Source of the DNA: Aricia agestis
Taxonomy: Eukaryota; Arthropoda; Insecta; Lepidoptera; Lycaenidae
Length of the DNA: 64,000 bases
NCBI RefSeq assembly: GCF_905147365.1
Contig: NC_056428.1
Coordinates: forward strand, 5,610,001-5,674,000
Reading direction: 5' to 3'
A model generated the notes under the pieces. That model was given only the letters and a program-made list of their open reading frames with translations. It had not been told where the DNA came from and searched no databases. Positions 39,701-52,700 of this stretch are shown piece after piece (position 1 is the stretch's first letter; every line of letters begins with the position of its first letter). The position numbers were made by a program, and so were the translations under genes.

Positions 39701-42700
39701 TGTATAGCGAAATTAAAATGGCGCTCTTACGGCCTGTCCACATCTCCACGTCACGACGTCGTTAACGTGGAATGGTGCGGTAACGTGGTGTATTAGGACC
39801 GGTACACATAAACACGATACGACGTCGTGTCGTACCACGATGCGGCGTAGAAATCTACGACGAGCATCGTAAAAAAACTACGTCGCGACATCGTATTTCA
39901 TCGTAACGTCAATCAATATTATACAAGTCGCAACGTAGAAACTCACGATGCGTCATCTTTGAATTTTGAATAACAACTGTGGCACTAACACAGGAACGCA
40001 TCGTGAGTACTGGTATAATAGACATACTATTGTGGTAGAATTTTACAAGGCACGGCGACGTGCAACGTTGCGTCGTCGTGACGTACATTTTTACGTTACG
40101 TTAACGTAAATTTATCAACGTACCGTGCCACGTTACCGCACCGTTCCACGTTGATGACGTCGTGACTTGGGCATGTGGACAGGCCCTTAGATATTCCGAC
40201 GTCAACGATGATGAATACGCCAGATGTACGCCAGTTGAAAAACTTCGCGCGGGAAATTTATGACACTCACTTAGAAATTAGGCGCACTCCGGATATATAT
40301 TATAATGGCGGATTGTGATTTTGACTGATCTTTTTCGTTAGAGGTCAGTTTACACTGAGACGGAATGCAGCTTGTAAATATATTGGTGTAGGTACTAGAC
40401 TAGTGGTACTCAACCTTTTTTTATACGGGCCACAAACAAGTTTTGGTCTAGGTGTCTCGGGCCACAAGCAAATTTTTTTTTGGATTAAACATAATGTTAT
40501 TTAAAATTTGCGATTTAAAAGAGACGACTTTTACGACGACTTCGCACTTATTTTGCAGGTGGGCGTGAATTTAAAATTGACGTAACATCAAGCGGGCCAT
40601 TGATAAAGCCCCGGCGGGTCGCAGGTTGAGTATAGCTGTACTAGACGTTAATCGCAAGTTACAACTCATTTGAGCAGAAATTCTGTTGCTGTGTCCTATT
40701 TCCTTTCCCAGGCTCTAAAGTATTTTCAAGCAAATTACACTTTTTGATATATTGTAATATTATAACATAATGTACTTATTGGTTTTTCGACAACGGCTGC
40801 AATTATTGATTCATAGGCAGCTGAAAAAGTCGTACCTACATAATATTTTGGTGAGGTTATGCTAGCAGCTAGTCGACAGTCGCGAATCAATCCTCTGATG
40901 GTAACTAGTAATTCTACTGTATTTTATAAAAGCGTCAATAAGATTATATAAATTATAAAACATTACTAACATGTTTTATTCAAAGTTCAAACCAAATATC
41001 CGAAATTATTTTAGGATAGGTCATCGGGATTATTGTAACCCAAGCCTTTAATATATCCTTATTTTCACAAAACACCTCCACAACTCAGGAATCTTCGTAT
41101 CCCCTTTGTGCTACATTTGACTGAGCTTTCCCTCGAAAACTTCTTTGAAATTCTACATAAAGAAAACCTTTGTAAAAAGCCCAATAAAAATTTCGGATTT
41201 TTTTGAGATTATGAATATATTCCTGTATCAAAAAATTAACGATTATCTAAAATGAATACTAAAAGTGTTCTTATAATTAAAAACTCATATTAATATGAAA
41301 TAATACCTACTTTTACAAAATGCACACAAAATATAAGTTCATAGTCTTACGAGCCTTGTAAAATAGGACTTTTGGTTCTCTCGACGTACAGTGTTGTGTC
41401 ACTATAAAGACAGTTGTTTTACACCAAGGACTATTTAACATTGCAACGGGATGTGTCCATGCAATGCGATGTTTTTTAAATAGGTAAATTATCCAAAACT
41501 GAACATACACATACACATTCAATGAAATACAGCCTGTGGTAGGCTGCCTGTTCTAATTTTGAATGGCTTATCAAAAACTAGATTCGCAGCTTCGTTCCGC
41601 CAAAATTCAGTTATCGCGTGGAAACCGTACATTTTTTTCGGAAAAAAAGTTTCCTATGTCCTTTCCCGAGACTCTAAGTCCTTACCAAATTTCAACAATC
41701 GGTTCAGCGGTTTGAGCATGCTACCTCTACACGCTCAAACCGCTGACAGACATGCGCACTTTCGCATTTATGCTATTAGTATTGACTATGGATGTATAGC
41801 GCTTTGTCACCTTACGCTGCGATCTAAGCTATATTCTAACTTTGAAATATGTATAAGAATAATTACTGATCCTCAGAACAGAATCCCAGGTATAAAATAA
41901 CTGTACCTATTCAAAACTTTACTGAAAAGACTAAATGACGTTGATTAAGATTAATGACGTAATTAACATTAACTTTATACGTCGATACAGAAACTTTGTG
42001 AAGGATCAACTTTCTTGACATAAACACGACACGACGTCGTGTCGTACCACGATACAGCTTCGTTTCACGATGCGATGTCGCATCGTGGGAAGCATCGTAA
42101 AAAACTACGCCGAGACATCGTAAAATGCCACAATACACGGCACGACGCCATCGATACAATGCAGGGTGAATTATTGACGCAGTTAATTTCTTTGAATTTT
42201 AAATAACACGCATCGTGAGTTTCTACGACGAAACGCAGACGTAACGTAACTCTTTGTAAGCTGACCTGTCCAGTTTAGGTACTATTAAGAGCTTATACTA
42301 CGCTATGCAACTTAATATACTACTTACGTCCAGTGGTCTAGAGCGTGGCTCTTGACTCGGAGGTCATGGGTTCGATTCCCGTGTTGGGAACATGGTTATT
42401 TTCAGGTTTGGTTAGGACAGTGCGGAATAACCTGATTATTTATCTCACAAGTAAGATGATTCATGCGTCGGATGGGCATGTAAAAAGTTGTTCCTGCACC
42501 TGATCTCTCGCCAGTCGTGTCGGTCTTCCGTCCCACTGGGTTATGAGAGTAAAGGAATAGAGAGCACTCTTGTGTAATGCGCACACACCTTGATACTATG
42601 AAATTACTCCTGCGTATCTGGCCTTTTTCCAATAAAACCGGCCACCATCACTGAAACCGGTGTGGGAGTTATTATATGCCATAGGTAATTTGTTTTAGGG

Positions 42701-45700
42701 GTCACCTTACACCGAATAAATATTTTTAAAGCATCTTCGATTATAATTATTTTTAAGATGAACATTGAACACCCATTGTCCGTTCTTCAGCTACAATGAC
42801 ACTGAAAGCCATGACGTCCAATTTATGATACTCTCTTATTGCTCCATAATCTAAACTAAAGATTATAATAATAGTATCACCTTTGGTTTAGGCGCTCTAA
42901 AGCTATTTAATTTATTTTTATAGTTTCGCTACCTTTAGAATATTCCAAATAGGCTTGCAACTTGTAAATGCATTTTCTCAGTAAGTCACAAAGTGTATTC
43001 CGCCGTTTTGGCAGCGGGTTCCGTATTTTTCACTTAAAAGCTTAAAGGTATGCGACTCTGCTCCTTCGTGCGTAGAGCTCAGAAATTGAATTCTGTGCAA
43101 GTAAAATTCGAAGCATACACTTTGGGTCTATACGTAGATCTGTAGCGGCTTCTAAACATAGATAGATTCAATGTAAGGATCGGATTATGCCTCCCACACA
43201 GGGTTCGATGATGGTGGCCGGTTTTTTTACCAGGCCATGCAGTAAAATATGTACAATACTCGATTTTGTGCGCTGTACGCCTCCTGCGTAGCCTTTAGTT
43301 TAGTTACCTCTTACAGCGGTTGATTGACAACTGACAAGACAGTCAGGCGCAGGACCGTCGCTCTTGACTATATCCGACAATTTTCTGCACATTCCGGTGA
43401 TGAGTCTACGTCGTTATAAATTATTATAACCAAATATGAGAACAAAATTATCTACGTTAAGAGAATCCTCAGAGAACAATTTTAAATTATCGGATCGTAA
43501 CAATAACACGGCTACATAGCCATGTTCATAAAATCAAATTCGTTTAGAACAGCTACTAGTTTTATGTGCCCACAAGGAGATTCGAGATACTGCATCGTTT
43601 TCTTCAGCTTAGCTTCAAAGCTATCAGAAAAAAGTTTATAAAAGCGCCCAATTTGATTCATCAGAAGATGGTTTACTGTGTAATAATCACTAGCTATTTG
43701 ACCGAGCTTTGCTCGTTATTCGATAAAACACGAATAAAATTACATTTTTATCCGACTTCCAAAAAGGAGAAGGTTATACAATATAATTATGTTCGGCTGT
43801 GGATATATATTTTTTTATTTTTTTTTTATTTTTATTTGTGTTCTTAAAATTATTTCATGAAAATCGTTGGAGCCGATTCCTAGATTCCTAGAGATATATT
43901 ATATATGTACAAGAATTGCTCGTTTAAAGATATAAGATTTGTGTTGCTTGCTCTTCAATATATACTATGTAATTAGTATGTTGTCTAATATAAAGATAGT
44001 CTACTATGACGTACTATTTATACTAGACCGCAAGTCTGTAGCGCCCAAAATAATTAATTGTGCAGAAACCGTACATTTTCCGGGATAAAAAGTCTCATAA
44101 GTCCTTTTCCGGGACTCAAAATATCTCTATACCAAACAGCAAAATCAGTCCAACGGGTTATGGTGTGAAGAGGTAACCAAACAGACATACACACTTTCGC
44201 ATGTATAATATTAGTATGGAAGTATGAATTTGCGTGTTGGTTGCTTCACTATAATCATTAGTGTGTCTGAAAAGAAGCTCTACTTAATACTACTTATACT
44301 GTGGCTGTACACAGTTGGCGCGGTCCTGGTATAATAGGTGTGAAGTAAGTTTGGTCGGATAATATCCGTTTTGCCGTAACTTCACAGCTGTCTCGCCTCC
44401 GCTTCCGGTGCACGAAAATACAAAAGCTAAAAGCCTGCCGTTTAATACCAAGAACTGTTTAGGTTCCTAAAGTTTTAAGAGAACGAAACAGTAAACATAT
44501 ACCTTAGAATTTAGATACTACCATTAATTGTTTTATGTAATTTTGGGTACTGCATTCTGCACTGAACTTTTGATCGGAACACCAAACTTTGGCACTTATT
44601 TATTTATTTATTTTTATAGACTCACCAACAGAACAGCATTTGTGACATTTTTTGTACATAAAATTTGTTTGCAGATAAAATGAATTCTAATGACATGTGA
44701 AGTACAGCGTACTTACTTAATTAAGTAAGCTTTAATTTTTATAACAACAAAAGTAGTTTAGGATCCTCAAGTGTTAGCACGGAGCTCCAAACAAATATGT
44801 ACTTTATTAATAATCTACCTATACTAATATTATAAAGTGGGAGATTTTGTTTGTTTGTTTATTTGTTAGTTTGTTTGAACGCTCTAATTTCAGGAACTAC
44901 TGGTCCGATTTAAACAAATCTAACACTGAAATAATTGTAAAAATTATTTCAGTGTTAGATAGCCCATTAGTCCATTTATCGGGTTATATTTTATCACACT
45001 AAAACTAATAGGAGCGAAGAAATAGAGGAAAATGTGGGAAAAACGTTGGTTTATTATTATGAATCAGCTGGTGGTGACTAGTTTCTTAGGGCCAAGAAAG
45101 AAAAATTAACACAAACCGAATGTGGACTTTCATTCATCGAATGCTAATTTCACACATTTTTGATTGTCGATTCTATAAAGAAACTATAAAGAAATAACGT
45201 TGGCTAGGGGCTCTGTTCATTTGCATCGAAACAATCGATCACAAATGCTTGCGACCTTGGCAACATTTTTCAAAGTCTAGGTCAAGATATTCAGAATTAT
45301 GAAAAACGAGCGCGTAATTACAGAACAGAACGTCCATAAATCTACGGCTCAAATTTATCAGGTGATTAATGAGTCTATTAGTGAGGCTTCTTTGTTCCAC
45401 ATTGTGCCGAAAAGAACGGAAAAAGACCGATAATTAAGTATTTAGGTCCCAGTGAAAAGTCACTGTGTTATTATTCACGTGCTGTCTATTTAAGAGGGTG
45501 AATGCTAGACAGAAAATATTGTCCTTCTCTGCTTACACCTACGAATAATAACGGCTTACACTTACCATTTTGTAAAAAAAATTAAGCGGAAGTTGCAAGG
45601 TCAATTATTGTTTGATGAAGTAGTACATAGAAGACTTAGAAGAGTATTTATTTCAATAAAATCTTAAGAAATACGATAGTTCAATTTCAAAACTTTATAT

Positions 45701-46612
45701 TTCCTAGAAATATACTAGAAATATGATAGATGAATAAAGATCATAATTCCTAGAAATATATAGAGACTCCTTTTGGTAACTATGTAGTTATCTTATTTGC
45801 CTTACTAATGTAAGGCTTACTTAGTAAGCCTTGGAGACACTTATTGTTTCTCGGATTCTTAATTTTAATCACAATTCACAATTTGTTAAATTGTAACACA
45901 CATCCCAACATCTTCACGTCACACGTAACAGAGTACCGACCTGTCACCCGTCAACCTCGCCAAGATAAATTGTGTGCAGGGCAACAGACATCCGAGAGAC
46001 AAAACTACTGTAGGCCAACTTTTACATGGCAGCTTAGCACTAATGTTGTACATGCAAAAGTTTTTGAATATCACATCATTCTGGACTTATACCTGCTTAT
46101 AGCTTTCACAGTAAACTCTATACAGGTGCCACATTAACACCCTAAATATTATATAGGATGATCAGCATTCAAGATCAAAATGCCACCCGTTGAGATTTTA
46201 AGATGCCACGAACAAACATAAAAACACACAGAAAGACACGTTAATCTTACAACACCCCTCTTCTTTCAACAAGGGTTAAGCATACAAATGACCAGAATGA
46301 ACTAAGGATAATAGGTTAAAATAGTGAATTCTAAATCGGCGTGAAATATGAGAGACGTGCGAGATTGCGATAAGGCTCTCGGCCCTAAATCATAGGATTT
46401 TCCGCCTCAGAACAGACGCAAATTCAGTCCCTATAAACTCTTGTTCAACTTACATAAGTGGATTCCAGAAGTTTGAGTATTAGAAATTACGAGAACAGAC
46501 TTTTATTCATGTAATGCAGGTAAGTGTGGAAACTGGAAGGTTTATTCTAATAACCGGCTTAAAATATACTTCACGTATCTTATCTTATATCCTTAAACGA
46601 GCAATTCTTGTA

Positions 46613-46711
<99 letters not shown>

Positions 46712-49700
46712 GGAATCTCGGAATCGGCTCCAACGATTTGCATGAAATTTAGTATATAGGGGGTTTCGGGGGCGATAAATCGATCTAGCTAGGAATCATT
46801 CTCAGAAAATGTCTTTTTATTCGTGTTTTATCGATAATCGATAAACTGAAAAATATGACTCTTCCTGACATCTATTGGCGAATAATAATATTATTATGTG
46901 AGCAACTAATTGTTTTAACGACCAGCAGATGGCGTTATTAAGTAACACGAAGTCAATGAGTGCTTGCTATACCGAGCAAAGCTCGGTCATCCAGGTACTT
47001 TACGTATTTAGCAGAGATAACGGACATATTAATCAAGTTAATATTTTTATACTTTTTTTTTATGAAATAAGGGGGCAAACGAGCAAACGGGTCACCTGAT
47101 GGAAAGCAACTTCCGTCGCCCATGGACATTTGCAGCATCAGAAGAGCTGCAAGTGCGTTGCCGGCCTTATAAGAGGGAATATGGTAATAGGGGAGGGTAG
47201 GGAAGGCAAGGGAATAGGGGAGGGTAGGGAAGGGAATAGGGTAGGGGATTGGGCCTCCGGTAAACTCACTCACTCGGCGAAATACAGCGCAAGCGCTGTT
47301 TCACGCCGGTTTTCTGTGCCACTTGCCGTTGCTGCCACACTAATAAAATGCATGCTATAATAATATATTGTATCAGTCTACCTATCAAATGTGATAGGTA
47401 GATCGTCTCAATTTACGCTAAAGCTAAGACACAGGAGATGTCCGCTTTAGCGTAAAATGAGACGAAATTTGGTATTTTGAGTTCGAAAAACGAGATAGAT
47501 AGGATATCTTTTCTCGAGCGATAGTGCCTTATATTTTCATACTCCAAGCATAGCAAAGCGTTTTGCTATTCTTAACAATATATATTTTTCTTTTCTCTGT
47601 CATATATACCTACTAAAACCGAAAGGGACCATGAAAAAAGACATCTAAAGCTACTTTTATTGCAGTAAAATGAACGGTCCCTGTGGACGTTTTGCCCGTA
47701 CGAAGTTGCAGAGAACAGCTAGTATCTACATAAAAAATCAAATGAAAAATGTATGTTATTTTATTCAACAATAGAAATCTCGTTATCCGGTCGGCGCTTT
47801 CCGGATCAGGGTTAAAACTGCAACTGTTATTTGATCAGCTTTACATGGCGAGCTAAAACGCCCTAAGCCACGTGTTCCGACGATTTTGTTGTAAAAAGTG
47901 ATTATTTAAATATACAAAAATTGTACGAAATTGAATTGAAAAAACGGGCCAAACATTTACCGTGTTATCTGAAAACAATTTTTTTATTCTATTGTAAAAT
48001 CATTATTGGTATCTACTATATTTTATTGTAGGCATATAAGGTACACAATGTGTTGGAATGTAGAGTTTTCAATTGTTTCAAACAAAATTTGAGACAGATG
48101 AACGCTACAGATACTCAACTCTTATTAATATAGCTTCCTACTATATGTTTAGCTTCGTACAGCCCGCTTAGCATGACAATTTTAGATTTCTCTATAATAT
48201 AACAATAATCTTGATGTTCTCTTAGATTTTTTAAGCCGATGTCAAAATTTGCAATAAGTATATTAATTCCAAGCTACGATTTTCATAAGACTAACACGTT
48301 AACTAACTACCAAAAAGTTCGCTCAATAGAGGATATTAGAAAATATTAGTAAACACAGGATGTTATGAAGCCATTACTGTTTCGTATAAATCCACAAAAT
48401 GGCGAACACGACTCGAATGGTGATGGCGCTAATAGTGTTTTAGTCACTCCGGCAAAACCAATATTGCCTACGTCAGGACGTACTTAACTTTATTACGAAA
48501 TAAAGTTAGGTTTTTTTTTCTGAAAAAAATATTGTTATGGCTTATGAGCACCTATGTACTATCAGAGAAGTTGATTCCTATGCAAATCGAGGACCTACGT
48601 GATTTGGTTGCGTTACGTCCAACCCAGCTGACAGATCACAATTAACATTGAATTGACATATTCGACCAAATAACGTTGGTCTGTCAATTGCATAGGAATC
48701 AACTTCCCCGATGGTACATAACATGTACATACCTAGTCATAACAATTATTTTAACTATTTAGTATTATATTATAATACTAAATAGTTACTATGGTAATAT
48801 AAGTATTACACCACAATTAAGATTAGGAACTTTAAGAAAATAAAAAATAATTTTAACTTAATAATCTATACATACACTGATATTATGAGTGCTAAAGTGT
48901 GTCTGTCTGTCTATCGGTCTGTCTGTCTGTCTATCTGTTAAGTACCTACCTCTTCACACCCAAACCGCTTATCCAATTTTGCTGAAATTGGGTATGGAGA
49001 TACTTTTAATCCCGAGAAAGGACATAGGCAATTCCGGAGAATGTACGGTTCCCGCACGATAAAAAAATTTTGGCGCAACGGAGTTGCGGGCGTCATCTAG
49101 TATGATATAAAGTGTCTAAACACATCATGCCGAATATACGCGGACATAATACGAATATGCCGAAGTTCCGTGTCCGATATTACGTTCCGACGCATTCGGC
49201 TGATGTGACACACGATAAGAACCGAAAGTTCGCGGCGGGAATTCAGTTGCATAACTTTGTCCGAATATTCAGTGTCTCGAACGCCGCCGAAGTGACGCCG
49301 AAAAAAATATTACCGCCGAATCGCTGCCGAACTTACGCTCGACCAAAGTTCGGCTGTACGCTCTAACGCGACGTAATTTCGGCACGGCATTTAAACTACA
49401 TTGCAGGCGTAATCTTGCCGAACTTCGGCCGCGTATCTTCGACATGGTGTGTTTAGACACATATTTTCAAAGTAGCGGGGTTGATTTGACAGATTCGCGA
49501 GACGTCTCGAGTGATTGAAATCTGACATTTGACAGATTTCAATCCCGCGTTCCATATAAATTTATGCCACGCAGCGCCTCGCCTCGCCTCGTCGCGTTGC
49601 GGTCTAATTGACCCACGCATGACACGACGTATGCCGCGTATGCTTTGCTTCTGAATGTCAAATTTCATTTTAGATTTCTAATTTCCCTATCAAAATCGAA

Positions 49701-52700
49701 TGCAATTTCGTGAACTAAACATACTCGCCAAACGCTAAAATCTAAACTAAACATACAGTTCGCGAACTACCAAATATAACTCATTGGCAACAGGAAACGG
49801 GGAGCGTTAGTATAATGAAGTCAGATTTAATATTGGGGTTAGGGTACATTAGCACTCGCTATGAAATTGTATTTAGCGGCTTGTAGTTCCCTTCCTTCAC
49901 TGTAAATCACGGGGTTGCGGAAATTAGAACAACAATACGTTAACTATAAATTGTAGGCAACATTTCTATTTTATCTTCAAACATATTATGTAATACAGTG
50001 CTGGACTGTAATAATTTAGTCACGGAAATGTATGTTTTACTATCAACGCCACTCAATCCGTCCAAAGTCTCTTTCAATACACAATAAAATATCACAGATG
50101 ACACTACATATTATTTTAAGAGATGGAAAAAACACGTAAAAATGGTGCATTTAAATACCTAGCCTAATAATAATTATAAATTAAATAAAAATAAATAAAA
50201 TATCCTTTATTGCTGTGTTTACTAACTACACTACATAAAATATAATACTTACTAAATTCATTTATATACTATTTTTTTAACATACACTTATTACTTGTTA
50301 CTACTAATACTAATTATTGGTACTTAAATAACAATAGGAATAACTTTTCCGTACATTTTTCCGGTATAAAAAGTATCCTATGTCCTTTCCCGGGACTCAA
50401 AGTATCTCCATACCGAATTTTAGCAAAATCGGTTCAGCGGTTTGGGCGTGATGAGGTAACAGACAGACAGACACACTTTCGCATTTATAATATTAGCTGT
50501 TAGTAAAAAAGTATCCTATGTCCTTCGCCGGGACTCAAATTATCTCCATACCAAATTTCAACAAAATCGATTCAGCGGTTTGGGCGTGAAGAGGTAATAC
50601 ACAGACAGACAGACACACTTTCGCATTTATAATATTATACAGTCTGTCAAGAAAGTGAAAAAATTAAAAAGTGGCAACATCGTAGTGTCATCCCCTTCAA
50701 AGCAATCTGAGAAAAAAGGGATGACAATACGATGTTGCCACTTATTAATTTCTTCACTTTCTTGACAGACAGTAGCTGTTAGTAATTATTTTGAAAGTGC
50801 GTCTGTCTATTTGTTATCTCTTTACGATTAACGAGAGGATCAAACGATTTACGTGACATAATATGGTATGGAGATACTTTGAAAGACGGGCAGGTATTTT
50901 TGTGCAAAGGAGTTACGGATAACGGACGTCACTAGGCCCACAAATTAATTATTTTACTACCTAAAAGTTATTTTGTTTAAAACATTTCATACTTAACCCT
51001 AGAAACCTAATCTACGTCCGCGAGGCGTACACGAAATCAAAATATTATATCGTTTGTATCTTTCTAATGATTGAAGATTGTGCACTCTTAGGCCAACTCA
51101 GTGGAAGCCAGGAATTAGCATACGATGTCCTTAACGTGAAAATAAGTTCCGCCATTTTTGATATATCGAAGGATTGCACGCCTGCGAGACGTATGTTTAG
51201 GCTAAGACTGAAAATACTTTTAAATCATATTCGTGTGAAGTACACACGCCCTAATCCGGCGGACCCAAACGGCTTTGAGGCGATCTAGGTAATCTACTTA
51301 ATCTTTTCCCTCGGCGTCTCTACGATTTCAAACCTTATGAAGTCATAATAAAGTTTCTGTGAGTGGCAGAATTACTCTGAATGAACCGGGTAACACGATT
51401 TTCTTTTATACTAAACAGAAAACACCATGCAGATATTTATGTACTAGATATTTAAGGGAATCCTTAAAATGGCGAAGACAATAATAATAATTGTAAAGTT
51501 CGACGACCTCTGTGGCTCAATTGGTTGAGTGTGTGGCAGCTCAAGCCGGGGGTCGCGTGTTCGAATCCCGCCGACGTGACGGAACAAAAAGTTTTCAATG
51601 TTCCCGGGTCTGGATGTGTATTAAATATGTGTATGATATAATAAAAATCTTAAATATATTATGTATGGTATAAAAGTATTATATAAAACACAAGTCCTTC
51701 AGGTACTTAGCACGGGGCCAGACTGACGCGGTGTGAAGCGTCCAATAGATATTAATTATTATTATTAAAGAAATTATAAAATTTGGCAAAAACTAATTAC
51801 GGCTATTACACAGAAAAACGTGATTTTTTATATAAAGGTAGCTTTCGTGATTAACATAACCTAAACTATAACTTCAATACCTGAGCAAGACACTGAGTAG
51901 TTATTATAAGATTTGAATGCTATTAGGATAATGTTATAACCTTTTAGAATGAACCAGTCCGTATATTTGGTTCACAACTAATAGCAAATTTAGAAAAAAT
52001 AGTAATTGCTGTTGAGTAACGCAAGTCCAGAAGGTCATCATTTCAAATTGAAATCCATTAATACTGAAATTACTATTTATAAATGAAACAAAATAAATGG
52101 GACTCACCTTGAACAACTCCGAATCGTTCTCGTGTGATTTTCCAACAAAAAGTACAGCCTCGTGCAGAAAAGCGACTTCTTTGATTGGTGGATCCAGCGG
52201 TTCCTTATCTTTTTCATCAAATTCACAATTCTTTACCATACTAACACTATCTTCTTCGACGTGAAAAGCGAACCTCACCCATTCTCGGTCTTTTTCGCTT
52301 AATACGTATTCGAATGCGATCGAAATACCATTGACGAAATTTAGCTCAATACCCATCAGCTCTTCGCCGGCTGGCAAAAACTTCAAGGACAGGTACAAGG
52401 ACTCATCGTCTGCATCAGCATTCTTGATCAAGAAGAGAGTTCCTGAATCTTTCGTTATTTCTACGTTTGCGTAGATTTCGAAGGGTGTTTTTAGTGTCCT
52501 CAAAGGTTCAGATTCCGATAGTTTGTCTAGTTTCATCGATAGTACTTTGTCGTTTATTATCCTGTATGCTTCTTTATCTGGCCCATCGACATGTTCTATA
52601 TTTTCAATTGAATTGTTGTCCAGAATGTCTACTAGGAGGTTATATTTCATTGCTGAAACAATATGATAAAGATCAATAATTTTTATAATCATTTTGATTG

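Noticed and set aside
42327..42400. tRNA-like segment with boxes A and B
   Set aside because: No complete cloverleaf or acceptor stem; it is followed by a SINE body. The same applies at 51508 and 61417.
52653..52692. In-frame upstream extension MIIKIIDLYHIVSA before the TSPN exon
   Set aside because: A good splice acceptor (tgtttcag) ends at 52653, and the extension is not a signal peptide, so it is read as intron.
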